13,502 nucleotides of DNA from NCBI GenBank assembly GCA_029287645.1, contig JARFQS010000412.1, forward strand, positions 1-13,502. Reading direction: 5' to 3'. Position numbers and translations under genes: made by a program. Each line of letters begins with the position of its first letter. The stretch's first letter is position 1. The notes beneath the pieces are model-generated. The model saw only the letters and a list, made by a program, of their open reading frames with translations. It ran no database searches and was not told the origin of the DNA. This DNA is from Thermoanaerobaculia bacterium. Lineage in GTDB: Bacteria > Acidobacteriota > Thermoanaerobaculia > Multivoradales > JAHEKO01. Shown one piece after another: positions 7,446 to 13,502 of this stretch.

Positions 7446-8546
7446 CTATCCTTCCGTCGCCTCGAAGGCTGCTAGAAGCCGCCCGATCCATGCGTCCACG
7501 AGCTCCTCGTACCCATCGATCCCGGCTTCACCCTCCGAGTAGAGAGGCACGGTCACCACGGTGGCGCCCGTTCGGTTGGCGATCGCCTTCGGCTTCTCCG
7601 GATTGAAGTAGTTGGCGGAGAGGATCACTTCGATCCCCTGGTCGCGGATCAGATCCATGATGGTCTCCACGTGACGCGGGGTCGGAGGAATGCCCGGTTT
7701 GGGCTCCACGTAGCCGACCATATCGAGTTCGAATCGGTGGGTGAAGTAGATCCAGTTCTTGTGGTAGCCGATCAACTGGTGTCCGCGGATGGGCTCGACC
7801 TGTTTCAGCCAACCGGCCAGCCGGTCGGCCAGGGTCGAACCGCTCCCGGCGGGGTATTCCTTTCCTTCCAGAAAAGTGCGCAGCTTGCCGGCCAGAGCGA
7901 GTCGGGCCAGGGTGTCACCACCTAGGAGGTCGACGAGCTCATCACCGAAAAGACGCCGATGAAGACGGTCCTCGAGGGCGGCTTCCCGTTCGCGGTAGTA
8001 CTCGGTGTTGGCGGGGTCGATCTTCTCCAGCCCCGCCAGAATATTGCGGGCTATGATGATCATGTTCAGCGGATCGGTGTGGATGTGGGGGTTGCCGTAC
8101 ACGTGGACATCACCCTCGGAACGGCTCAGGGTGGTTGGCTTGTCCAGTAGCTCTATGCCGGTCCAGGCAGCCACGTATCCGGGCGCCCCTTCGAGAATAT
8201 TGCGATTCCCGGCAGCATCGAGAAGCGTCGGAGCCCACAGCTCCAGGTCCAGGCCGGTCGAGATGAACATGTCCGCTGTTCGGAGTTTGGTTTGAAAGGA
8301 GGGTTTGGGCCGGACGAAGTGGGCATCCTGGTCACCGCGGCAGATGGCTTCGGCCTCTACGCGGTCACCACCAATCTCCCGTACAACCCAGGCGTAGTCG
8401 GGAATCGTGGCCACGACCTGGAGAGGAGAACCGGGAGAAGCGGGTGTCGATTGAGCCTGTAGAGGGGCTGCAAGTGCACAGCAAACCGCCCCAAGAGCGA
8501 TGAGTGTGGACAACAGAATCGGACTGGAGGTGCGTGTCGGTTTCAT
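7446..8546 (-). CDS. ZnuA/TroA-like metal ABC transporter substrate-binding protein
   Basis: Periplasmic cluster A-I metal-binding protein of 366 aa delivering Zn or Mn to the permease encoded next. A signal peptide occupies about residues 1-32 (hydrophobic core followed by LQAQS). Likely metal ligands by family position are H76 (QDAHFVRPKPSF), H154 or H156 (GNPHIHTDP, the DPHxWLDP box) and H262 (GYHKNWIYF). The C-terminal YVEPKPGIPPTP and RTGATVVTVPL segments are typical. The acidic His-rich loop common in zinc-specific ZnuA is nearly absent, only DVHVY near 146-150, so Zn versus Mn cannot be decided. The frame runs upstream into the porin gene; ATG 8546 is chosen because GGGAG precedes it at proper spacing and it starts a good signal peptide. 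It lies 16 bases after the porin stop. Confidence 0.9.
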   Translation of the reverse strand: MKPTRTSSPILLSTLIALGAVCCALAAPLQAQSTPASPGSPLQVVATIPDYAWVVREIGGDRVEAEAICRGDQDAHFVRPKPSFQTKLRTADMFISTGLDLELWAPTLLDAAGNRNILEGAPGYVAAWTGIELLDKPTTLSRSEGDVHVYGNPHIHTDPLNMIIIARNILAGLEKIDPANTEYYREREAALEDRLHRRLFGDELVDLLGGDTLARLALAGKLRTFLEGKEYPAGSGSTLADRLAGWLKQVEPIRGHQLIGYHKNWIYFTHRFELDMVGYVEPKPGIPPTPRHVETIMDLIRDQGIEVILSANYFNPEKPKAIANRTGATVVTVPLYSEGEAGIDGYEELVDAWIGRLLAAFEATEG

Positions 8547-8562
8547 GATCGCTCCCTGTCCA

Positions 8563-10041
8563 TCAGTAGTTTTCGTGTTTGTGCGGTCCGGCCGCGAAGG
8601 TGACCTGGAGCCAAAGCCGGTTGTCTGTTTTCGGGCCCCGGGGTGAGATGAAATCGCGATCGATTCGCTGGTACTGCAGACGGAGTCGTACGAACTCACT
8701 CTGCCAGTAGGTCAGGAATGGGGTCCAGCCGGTGTCCTTCAGGCCCTCGCGGAACTCCTCTGGATCGTGGATCCCGTGCGCATAGCCAGGCAGCTCTGCA
8801 TTGTCGTAGCGCAGTCCGACGATCCATCGACGGCTCAGCCGGCCGAATAAATAGGCATAGTACGAGTCCGAAGCGATCGAGGGTGCGTCCGCCGTGTCGA
8901 AATCGGTGTGGATGTACTCCCCGCGAAACTCCAGGCTGCGATAGCGGGCCCGGTTGGTCGGTTCCCAGACGTAGGCGAAGTCGAAACCGTAGATATCGGT
9001 CTTCGTGCTTCCCGTTTCCGAGTTGGGTCCGCGAGTCCAGTTCAAGCCGAGGTCGAAATAGGCGTCGGGCCCCAGGTCGAAGAACCCGGTGTGGCGCAGG
9101 AGAAAGGCCGGATCATTCCAGTCGGCGCCAGCGAATGCCACTGGATTGTCGGCGTTGGTGATCTCCAGGGTCAGTCCGTTGTTGGTCGCCCAGAGCTTGC
9201 CCAGCTGCCAGTCCAGTCCGATTCCGAGACCCGTGAGCCCTTCGTGACCGAAGGCGTGCTCGAGAGCGAAGGGTGTGTCGACACTGGGGAGGGCGTGGCG
9301 GTGCCAGCGGTTGAGCGTGCCGTACTGCTGTCGGAATTTGCCGACATAGAGCCTCGTGTGCAGGGGCAGAGCCACCCATTCCATGTAGGCCTCCTCGACG
9401 TTGACTCCGATCTCGCCGCCATGTGCGTGCTCGTCTTCGTGCTCCTCCTCCTCGTCGTGTTCCTCCCCTTCGTGCTCATGGTCGTCGAGGGGGAAGGTGT
9501 AGGGCTCCTGGTGGCCGGCCAGGGTCGCCTTGAATCGTGTATAGGGATCGAGAGGCGCCTGTAGCGCGATCTCGGCGCCCCGCAACACGAAGCCGTCCTT
9601 GATGTCGCTCTCGGACCAGTCGTAGGAGACATCTCCAACGAAGCTGATCTCGGGATTCAGTGCCTGCTGGGTGCGCTCACGTCCGACGAAGGTGTCGCGT
9701 TGCGCGGCCGCCTCTTCCTCTTTGAGCTTTTCGTCGGCAGTCAGCTCCTCCGCCTCCGCGAGCAGCGCTTCCAGCTCGTCATCCTGTTTCTGCTTCTGTG
9801 ACTCCGCGACCTGGCCCTTGAGCTCGTTGAGCTGCTCCTGGAGCTCGCGGATCTGGCGCTGGTAGCTCTCTTCGAGCTCCTCGAGCCGTTGCTCGAGTCG
9901 TCGAATGTCCTCGGCGGGATCGTCGCCGACCTCCTGGGTCTCTTCGGACTGGGCGTTGGCAGGCGGTACCCCCAAGGGCAAAGCCAGAATCACCAGGATC
10001 AGAATCCAGTATCTTCTGTGACGTCCTACGGGTATTTCCAC
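8563..10041 (-). CDS. Coiled-coil outer-membrane porin with His/Glu-rich loop, probable metal channel
   Basis: Predicted outer-membrane beta-barrel of 492 aa. From GTG 10041 there is a signal peptide (1-30, ending ANAQS), a long charged coiled coil (about 38-115, heptads rich in E, L, Q, K), and then alternating amphipathic strands up to the C-terminal aromatic HENY, as in OprP-like phosphate-selective porins whose N-terminal coiled coil trimerises in the periplasm. A loop at about 187-207 holds seven His among many Glu/Asp, likely a surface metal-attracting segment. Placement directly before the metal-binding protein and permease supports a role in bringing Zn or a similar ion across the outer membrane; this is inference. 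An upstream in-frame ATG (10131) would put 30 polar residues before the signal peptide and lies within the hairpin at 10103-10135, so GTG with AGGAGA seven bases ahead is preferred. Confidence 0.85.
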   Translation of the reverse strand: MEIPVGRHRRYWILILVILALPLGVPPANAQSEETQEVGDDPAEDIRRLEQRLEELEESYQRQIRELQEQLNELKGQVAESQKQKQDDELEALLAEAEELTADEKLKEEEAAAQRDTFVGRERTQQALNPEISFVGDVSYDWSESDIKDGFVLRGAEIALQAPLDPYTRFKATLAGHQEPYTFPLDDHEHEGEEHDEEEEHEDEHAHGGEIGVNVEEAYMEWVALPLHTRLYVGKFRQQYGTLNRWHRHALPSVDTPFALEHAFGHEGLTGLGIGLDWQLGKLWATNNGLTLEITNADNPVAFAGADWNDPAFLLRHTGFFDLGPDAYFDLGLNWTRGPNSETGSTKTDIYGFDFAYVWEPTNRARYRSLEFRGEYIHTDFDTADAPSIASDSYYAYLFGRLSRRWIVGLRYDNAELPGYAHGIHDPEEFREGLKDTGWTPFLTYWQSEFVRLRLQYQRIDRDFISPRGPKTDNRLWLQVTFAAGPHKHENY

Positions 10042-10048
10042 GGCAGTT

Positions 10049-10054
10049 TCTCCT
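10049..10054 (-). promoter_or_regulatory. Ribosome binding site deciding the GTG start of the porin gene
   Basis: AGGAGA on the minus strand lies seven bases before GTG 10041. That start gives an immediate, well-formed signal peptide. Confidence 0.75.
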
Positions 10055-10102
10055 GATCGTTGACGCTGTGAGCAGATGGGTCGGTCAACAGTACGACCAA
10101 CC

Positions 10103-10135
10103 GGCCTTGCCCACTCGATCGAGCGTGGCAAGGCC
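10103..10135 (-). promoter_or_regulatory. Strong 33-base hairpin in the leader of the porin gene
   Basis: On the minus strand GGCCTTGCC and GGCAAGGCC form a perfect nine-base-pair stem. Inside it, after a single bulged A, five more pairs (one G-U) close on a GATC tetraloop. No T-run follows on either strand, so a classical terminator is unlikely. It lies between the small CxxC gene and the porin gene and could stabilise or punctuate the transcript. Confidence 0.65.
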
Positions 10136-10149
10136 TGCTGAATGTGGCG

Positions 10150-10506
10150 TCAGGACCTGGGAGGACCGCGAGGGTCTGCGTACCGTAGAGGGGGTGTCGA
10201 GACCAGCCTCTCCGAAGTCGCTTCGACCTCGGCCTGCAGACTGGGCTGCGGCGGGTCTTCCGCACCCTGGGTACTGGCATGGGTCAGGATGCGCTGCAGA
10301 ACACAGGCTGCGCATTCGAGCAGATCGGCGTCCGTGGCGGGCACCAGAGAGGTGTTTCCGCTGGCTGTCCGAGAGATGAGAGTGTCGCTGTCGTCGGAGC
10401 TCTCGAGGGGGGCAGTGTGCCAGTGGGGAAGCCCGCTGGCGGCAATGACGATCGCCAGGACCAGAAGGGCCGTCAGCTGATGGATTCCTTTGCGCCCTCT
10501 AGTCAT
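10150..10506 (-). CDS. Small exported or membrane-anchored CxxC protein, first gene of the metal operon
   Basis: Hypothetical protein of 118 aa from ATG 10506; a TTG four codons upstream is possible. Residues 8-25 are hydrophobic (signal peptide or single membrane anchor), followed by a His-containing LPHWHTAP segment, a Ser/Asp/Thr-rich stretch and an ECAACVLQ motif with C65 and C68. This pattern of hydrophobic start, HxH near the membrane, then a CxxC-L motif recalls DUF2946-like small proteins found beside metal transport genes; I cannot confirm family membership. It is read leftwards, with 108 bases including a hairpin before the porin gene. A periplasmic metal-binding or metallochaperone role is possible but inferred from motif and context only. 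Confidence 0.7.
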   Translation of the reverse strand: MTRGRKGIHQLTALLVLAIVIAASGLPHWHTAPLESSDDSDTLISRTASGNTSLVPATDADLLECAACVLQRILTHASTQGAEDPPQPSLQAEVEATSERLVSTPPLRYADPRGPPRS

Positions 10507-10553
10507 GTTGTAGCTCAATCAACGCGGCCCGGGTCTGGATCGACCTTAGCGAG

Positions 10554-10562
10554 ATTGTAGCA
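10554..10562 (-). promoter_or_regulatory. Candidate extended -10 promoter for the leftward metal operon
   Basis: The minus strand reads TGCTACAAT, an extended -10 (TG-n-TACAAT) about 48 bases before ATG 10506. No good -35 is visible; the 10573-10597 inverted repeat covers that place, which would suit repression by an operator. Confidence 0.4.
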
Positions 10563-10572
10563 GGGGAGTGGC

Positions 10573-10597
10573 TCCAGAGAGTGTGAAGCTCTCTGGA
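10573..10597. promoter_or_regulatory. Perfect inverted repeat, candidate operator for the metal operon
   Basis: TCCAGAGAG and CTCTCTGGA form a nine-base perfect inverted repeat with a seven-base spacer. It lies immediately upstream of the extended -10 of the leftward operon and 60 bases before the GntR start. With no T-run on either strand it is not a terminator. A metal-responsive regulator is a reasonable guess for the binder; no consensus I know matches exactly. Confidence 0.5.
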
Positions 10598-10613
10598 ACC
10601 GGCGGTTGAAATC

Positions 10614-10630
10614 TGATATATTAGATATCA
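10614..10630. promoter_or_regulatory. TGATAT-N5-ATATCA palindrome, candidate operator of the GntR regulator
   Basis: A perfect six-base inverted repeat with a five-base spacer, in an AT-rich island that stands out from the GC-rich surroundings, 27 bases before the GntR start codon. A possible -10 (TATATT, 10617-10622) lies inside it. Autoregulation by the adjacent FadR-type regulator is a typical arrangement. Confidence 0.55.
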
Positions 10631-10657
10631 AAAGACACAATCAAGACGAGAATCCCC

Positions 10658-11356
10658 ATGGCTGACAACGGCATCTTGCAGCTCCGCTCCCTACGGGAAC
10701 AGGTGTACGAGTACCTTCGTGATGCCATCAACCGCGGCGAGCTGGACGCCGGCTCGTTCCTGGATCAAAAGCAGCTGTCGGAGAATCTGGGCATCAGCAA
10801 GACTCCGTTGAGGGATGCCCTGATTCAACTCGAGACCGAGGGATTCGTCTCGATCCTCCCCAGGCGAGGTGTGGTCGTGAATCGACTCACGCTCGAAGAC
10901 GTCCGGAACCTCTACGAGATCATCGGCGCTCTGGAGGGCGCAGCGGTCATTTCGGTAGGCGATCTCTTGGAGGAGGCCCACTATCGACAGATGCGGGCTC
11001 TCAACTCGGAGATGGTGGCGGCCGTGGAGGCGGGAAACTTCAACCGCTACTACGCTCGAAATCTCGCATTTCACGAGGTCTTTCTGGGCCTGACCCGGAA
11101 CAACAGTCTGCGTCGGATGGTGGAGAACGCCAAGCACCGGCTGTACGACTTTCCACGGCGCAGAGAGTTCGTGCCCGAGTGGGAGCTGGCTTCGACGGAA
11201 GAACACGCCGCGTTCCTGGACCTTCTGGAGAGTGGAGATGTGCGGGTGGCGGCCGACTATCTGCGGGATGTCCATTGGTCATTCGCGGTGCAGCAGCGGT
11301 TTATTCTCCAGTACTACTTCCCAGACGCCGAGCTTCTCAAAGCGGAGGGGGCCTGA
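10658..11356 (+). CDS. GntR family transcriptional regulator, FadR/FCD subfamily
   Basis: DNA-binding regulator of 232 aa. Residues 8 to about 75 form the winged helix-turn-helix (LREQVYEYLRDAI, LDQKQLSENLGISKTPLRDA, then the wing ILPRRGVVVNRL). Residues 80-220 form the all-helical FCD ligand domain, with N135, H139 (NLAFHEVF), H183 (EEHAAF) and H206 (DVHWSF) at the usual metal-binding positions, suggesting a carboxylate ligand held through a metal ion. The gene starts the activase/glycyl-radical-enzyme operon, with a three-base gap to the next gene, so it most likely controls that operon in response to its substrate. If the enzyme is hydroxyproline dehydratase, the ligand may be hydroxyproline or a product; that is inference. 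Confidence 0.92.
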   Translation: MADNGILQLRSLREQVYEYLRDAINRGELDAGSFLDQKQLSENLGISKTPLRDALIQLETEGFVSILPRRGVVVNRLTLEDVRNLYEIIGALEGAAVISVGDLLEEAHYRQMRALNSEMVAAVEAGNFNRYYARNLAFHEVFLGLTRNNSLRRMVENAKHRLYDFPRRREFVPEWELASTEEHAAFLDLLESGDVRVAADYLRDVHWSFAVQQRFILQYYFPDAELLKAEGA

Positions 11357-11359
11357 GAC

Positions 11360-12265
11360 GTGGTTCGGGGAGAGGTGTTCAACGTCCAGCGCTTCTCGGT
11401 TCACGACGGCCCCGGGATCCGTACGGCGGTCTTTCTCAAGGGCTGCCCACTGGCTTGCGTGTGGTGCCACAACCCGGAGGGGATTTCCCCTCGTCCAGAG
11501 ATCCTGATGACACCCAGCCGGTGTGTCGGCTGCGGTGAGTGCGTCTCGGTGTGTCCGAGGGACCTGCCGGTTCCTCTGCGATCGCCGAGTCTCGAAGATG
11601 CCGAGCACTGCCTCCTGTGTGGAGCCTGTGCGGACGCTTGCCCAACCGAGGCGCGACAGATGGCGGGCCACTCGATGAGCGTCGAGGAGGTCGTCGAGGT
11701 TGTTCTGAAGGACCGGATCTTCTACGACGAATCCGGGGGAGGGGTGACCTTCTCGGGCGGCGAGCCCTTGCGTCAGGCGGGGTTTCTACGCTCTGCCCTC
11801 GAAGCCTGCAAGCACGAGAGGATCCACACCGCGGTGGACACCTGCGGCCTGGTCGGGCAGGAGGACCTGCTCTCCGTGGCCGACTTCACGGATCTGTTTC
11901 TCTTCGATGTGAAGATGATGGACGACGACAAGCACCGCCGCTACACCGGGGTTTCGAACCGCCAGATCCTGCTCAACCTCGAAGCTCTGGGGCGAAGGGA
12001 GCGGCGGATCTGGATGCGAGTACCGGTCATTCCGGGCGTCAACGACAATTCCGAGAACCTGGAGGCCACTGCCAGGTTGGCGGCCTCGATCCCCTCGGTC
12101 GAGCGAGTCTGCCTGCTGCCCTACCACCCGCTGGGTGAGAGCAAGTCGAGGCGCTTGGACAGGGATGCGAGCCTTCCGGACCTGGGGGCTCCCACCCCCG
12201 GCAAGATGCAAGCACTGGTCGAGCTGGTGGAAGCGGAGGGCATTGCCGCCAGCATCGGAGGATAG
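11360..12265 (+). CDS. Glycyl-radical enzyme activating protein (radical SAM)
   Basis: Radical SAM activase of 301 aa that abstracts a hydrogen from the conserved glycine of its partner, using SAM and a [4Fe-4S] cluster. The SAM-cluster motif is C29-x3-C33-x2-C36 in GCPLACVWCHNPEG. A ferredoxin-like insert carries two further clusters: C55, C58, C61, C65 and C84, C87, C90, C94. This insert is found in activases of the CutD, HypE, BssD and glycerol dehydratase type and not in pyruvate formate-lyase activase. GGGVTFSGGEP and the DTCG segment follow in the expected order. GTG 11360 is preferred; it begins just before the conserved FNVQRFSVHDGPGIRT block. It sits three bases after the regulator and six before the enzyme, so all three are one operon. 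Confidence 0.96.
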   Translation: MVRGEVFNVQRFSVHDGPGIRTAVFLKGCPLACVWCHNPEGISPRPEILMTPSRCVGCGECVSVCPRDLPVPLRSPSLEDAEHCLLCGACADACPTEARQMAGHSMSVEEVVEVVLKDRIFYDESGGGVTFSGGEPLRQAGFLRSALEACKHERIHTAVDTCGLVGQEDLLSVADFTDLFLFDVKMMDDDKHRRYTGVSNRQILLNLEALGRRERRIWMRVPVIPGVNDNSENLEATARLAASIPSVERVCLLPYHPLGESKSRRLDRDASLPDLGAPTPGKMQALVELVEAEGIAASIGG

Positions 12266-12271
12266 AGAGAC

Positions 12272-13502
12272 ATGAATGAACGAACACGACGACTTCGACA
12301 AGAGAGCTTGGATCTGTTGCCCTCCATCTCCAGCGAGCGCGCCGAGCTGCTGACCGACTTCTATCAGGAGCATCTGGGTCGGCACTCGGTCCCGGTGCTC
12401 CGGGCCATGTCCTTCCGCCATCTGTGCGAGAACAAGACCCTGTATCTGGGCGAGGAGGAGCTCATCGTGGGTGAGCGGGGGCCTCGACCGAAGGCGGTCC
12501 CGACTTATCCGGAGCTGACCTGCCACAGCCTGGAGGATCTCAGAATCCTCGACTCGAGACCGAAGACCGCCTATCAGGTGCCAGAGCGGTGCCTGGAGGC
12601 CTATCAGAGCAAGGTGATTCCCTACTGGAAGGGTCGCTCGCTGCGGGATCGTATCTTCGCAGACCTCCCCGAAGCCTGGCACGAGGCCTACGAGGCGGGC
12701 ATCTACACCGAGTTCATGGAGCAGCGGGCTCCCGGCCATACCGTCCTCGACGACAAGATCTACTCGAAGGGCATGCTGGATTTCAAAGCGGACATCGCCG
12801 AGTCGCTGGCCGGCCTGGATTTCGAGGAGGACCCTGCCGCCCAGGAGAAGCGTGAGGCCCTTCGGGCCATGGATATCGCCTGTGACGCGGTAATCCTCTT
12901 CGCCGAGCGTCATGCCGAGCTGGCGGAGGATCGGGCCGCGGTGGAGGAGGACCCGAAGCGGCGGGCCGAGCTCGAGAAGATAGGTGAGGTCTGCCGGCAC
13001 GTTCCTGCCAGAGCGCCACGGGATTTCCACGAAGCGCTCCAGTACTACTGGTTCTGCCACCTGGCTGTGATCACGGAGCTCAACGGGTGGGACGCGTTCA
13101 ATCCAGGACACCTGGACCAGCATCTCCTTCCCTTCTTCGAGAAGGGCCTGGCGGATGGAAGCCTGACTCGAGAGACGGCAAGAGAGCTCCTCGAGGCCTT
13201 CTTCGTCAAGTTCAACAACCACCCGGCACCGCCCAAGGTTGGCGTCACCGCAGCCGAGAGCGGCACCTACACCGACTTCGCCAACATCAACATCGGCGGA
13301 CTCCTGCTGGATGGCTCGGACGGCTCGAACGAGATCTCCCACATCCTTCTGGACATCGTGGACGAGATGCATCTCCTGCAGCCCAGCACCAACGTCCAGG
13401 TGTCACGCAAGACTCCCGACGCCCTCCTCGACCACACATTGCGGGTGGTTCGCAAAGGGTATGGCTTTCCCTCCATCTTCAACGCCGACACGGTCGTGGA
13501 GG
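12272..13502 (+). CDS. hypD: Glycyl radical enzyme, probable trans-4-hydroxy-L-proline dehydratase, 5' part
   Basis: The first 410 codons of a glycyl radical enzyme cut by the right edge; family members have about 790-800 aa, so the active-site cysteine and the C-terminal glycine loop are outside. Similarity to the hydroxyproline dehydratase of Clostridioides difficile, as I remember it, runs along the whole visible part: LRAMSFRHLCENKTL, EELIVGERG, TEFMEQRAPGHTV, GWDAFNPGHLDQH, KFNNHPAPPKVGVT, TYTDFANIN, QPSTNVQ. With an offset of four, F148, H156, D274, S330 and F336 match F152, H160, D278, S334 and F340 reported for that enzyme's pocket. It dehydrates hydroxyproline to pyrroline-5-carboxylate, which ProC reduces to proline. 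The adjacent activase fits. A sister clade with another substrate (an uncharacterised dehydratase or lyase) remains possible until the second half is read. Confidence 0.8.
   Translation, partial: MNERTRRLRQESLDLLPSISSERAELLTDFYQEHLGRHSVPVLRAMSFRHLCENKTLYLGEEELIVGERGPRPKAVPTYPELTCHSLEDLRILDSRPKTAYQVPERCLEAYQSKVIPYWKGRSLRDRIFADLPEAWHEAYEAGIYTEFMEQRAPGHTVLDDKIYSKGMLDFKADIAESLAGLDFEEDPAAQEKREALRAMDIACDAVILFAERHAELAEDRAAVEEDPKRRAELEKIGEVCRHVPARAPRDFHEALQYYWFCHLAVITELNGWDAFNPGHLDQHLLPFFEKGLADGSLTRETARELLEAFFVKFNNHPAPPKVGVTAAESGTYTDFANINIGGLLLDGSDGSNEISHILLDIVDEMHLLQPSTNVQVSRKTPDALLDHTLRVVRKGYGFPSIFNADTVVE

Noticed and set aside
8547..8699. Upstream extension of the metal-binding protein to a start at 8699
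   Set aside because: It would overlap the porin gene and place about 50 polar residues ahead of a good signal peptide; ATG 8546 has a proper ribosome binding site.
11786..13372. Long minus-strand open frame (528 codons) opposite the activase and glycyl radical enzyme
   Set aside because: It is antisense to two genes with clear catalytic motifs and shows no domain of its own.
1..13502. Searched by eye for CRISPR arrays, tRNA or rRNA genes, insertion sequences and attachment sites
   Set aside because: No tandem spaced repeats, clover-leaf candidates, transposase-like frames or flanking direct repeats were seen.

Overview
The window is high-GC, gene-dense bacterial DNA. A predicted outer-membrane porin and periplasmic metal-uptake proteins indicate a Gram-negative (diderm) cell. 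Two enzyme systems point to an anaerobic or facultative life: an oxygen-independent ergothioneine synthase of the metallopterin type and an oxygen-sensitive glycyl radical enzyme with its activase. I cannot name the phylum; the gene mix would suit an uncultivated sediment or subsurface lineage.

Left block, + strand (1-5536). The last codons of a ClpB-like chaperone are followed by egtD (histidine trimethylation to hercynine). It overlaps by four bases a 1130-codon fusion gene: an N-terminal molybdopterin/tungstopterin oxidoreductase module related to acetylene hydratase, and a C-terminal NifS-type cysteine desulfurase. This is the architecture of Mes, the metallopterin-dependent ergothioneine synthase described from Caldithrix abyssi. 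egtD plus mes should suffice to turn histidine, SAM and cysteine into ergothioneine without O2. A DUF5996 gene of unknown function follows about 130 bases later and appears to use a CTG start codon.

Middle block, - strand (10506 down to 5559). Transcribed leftwards: a small exported CxxC protein, a coiled-coil outer-membrane porin with a His/Glu-rich loop, a ZnuA/TroA-like metal-binding protein, and a ZnuB-like permease with an unusual His-rich plus HEAT-like C-terminal extension. The set looks like an envelope-spanning Zn/Mn-type uptake system, but no ABC ATPase gene is present in it. A strong 33-base hairpin lies between the small gene and the porin gene. A possible small zinc-binding protein (63 aa) lies downstream.

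Right block, + strand (10658-13502). A FadR-type GntR regulator, a glycyl-radical activase and the first 410 codons of a glycyl radical enzyme form a tight operon. The enzyme resembles trans-4-hydroxy-L-proline dehydratase, and the active-site positions I recall for that family that fall in the visible half are conserved. The 151-base divergent intergenic region (10507-10657) holds two perfect inverted repeats that are good operator candidates, one for each direction.
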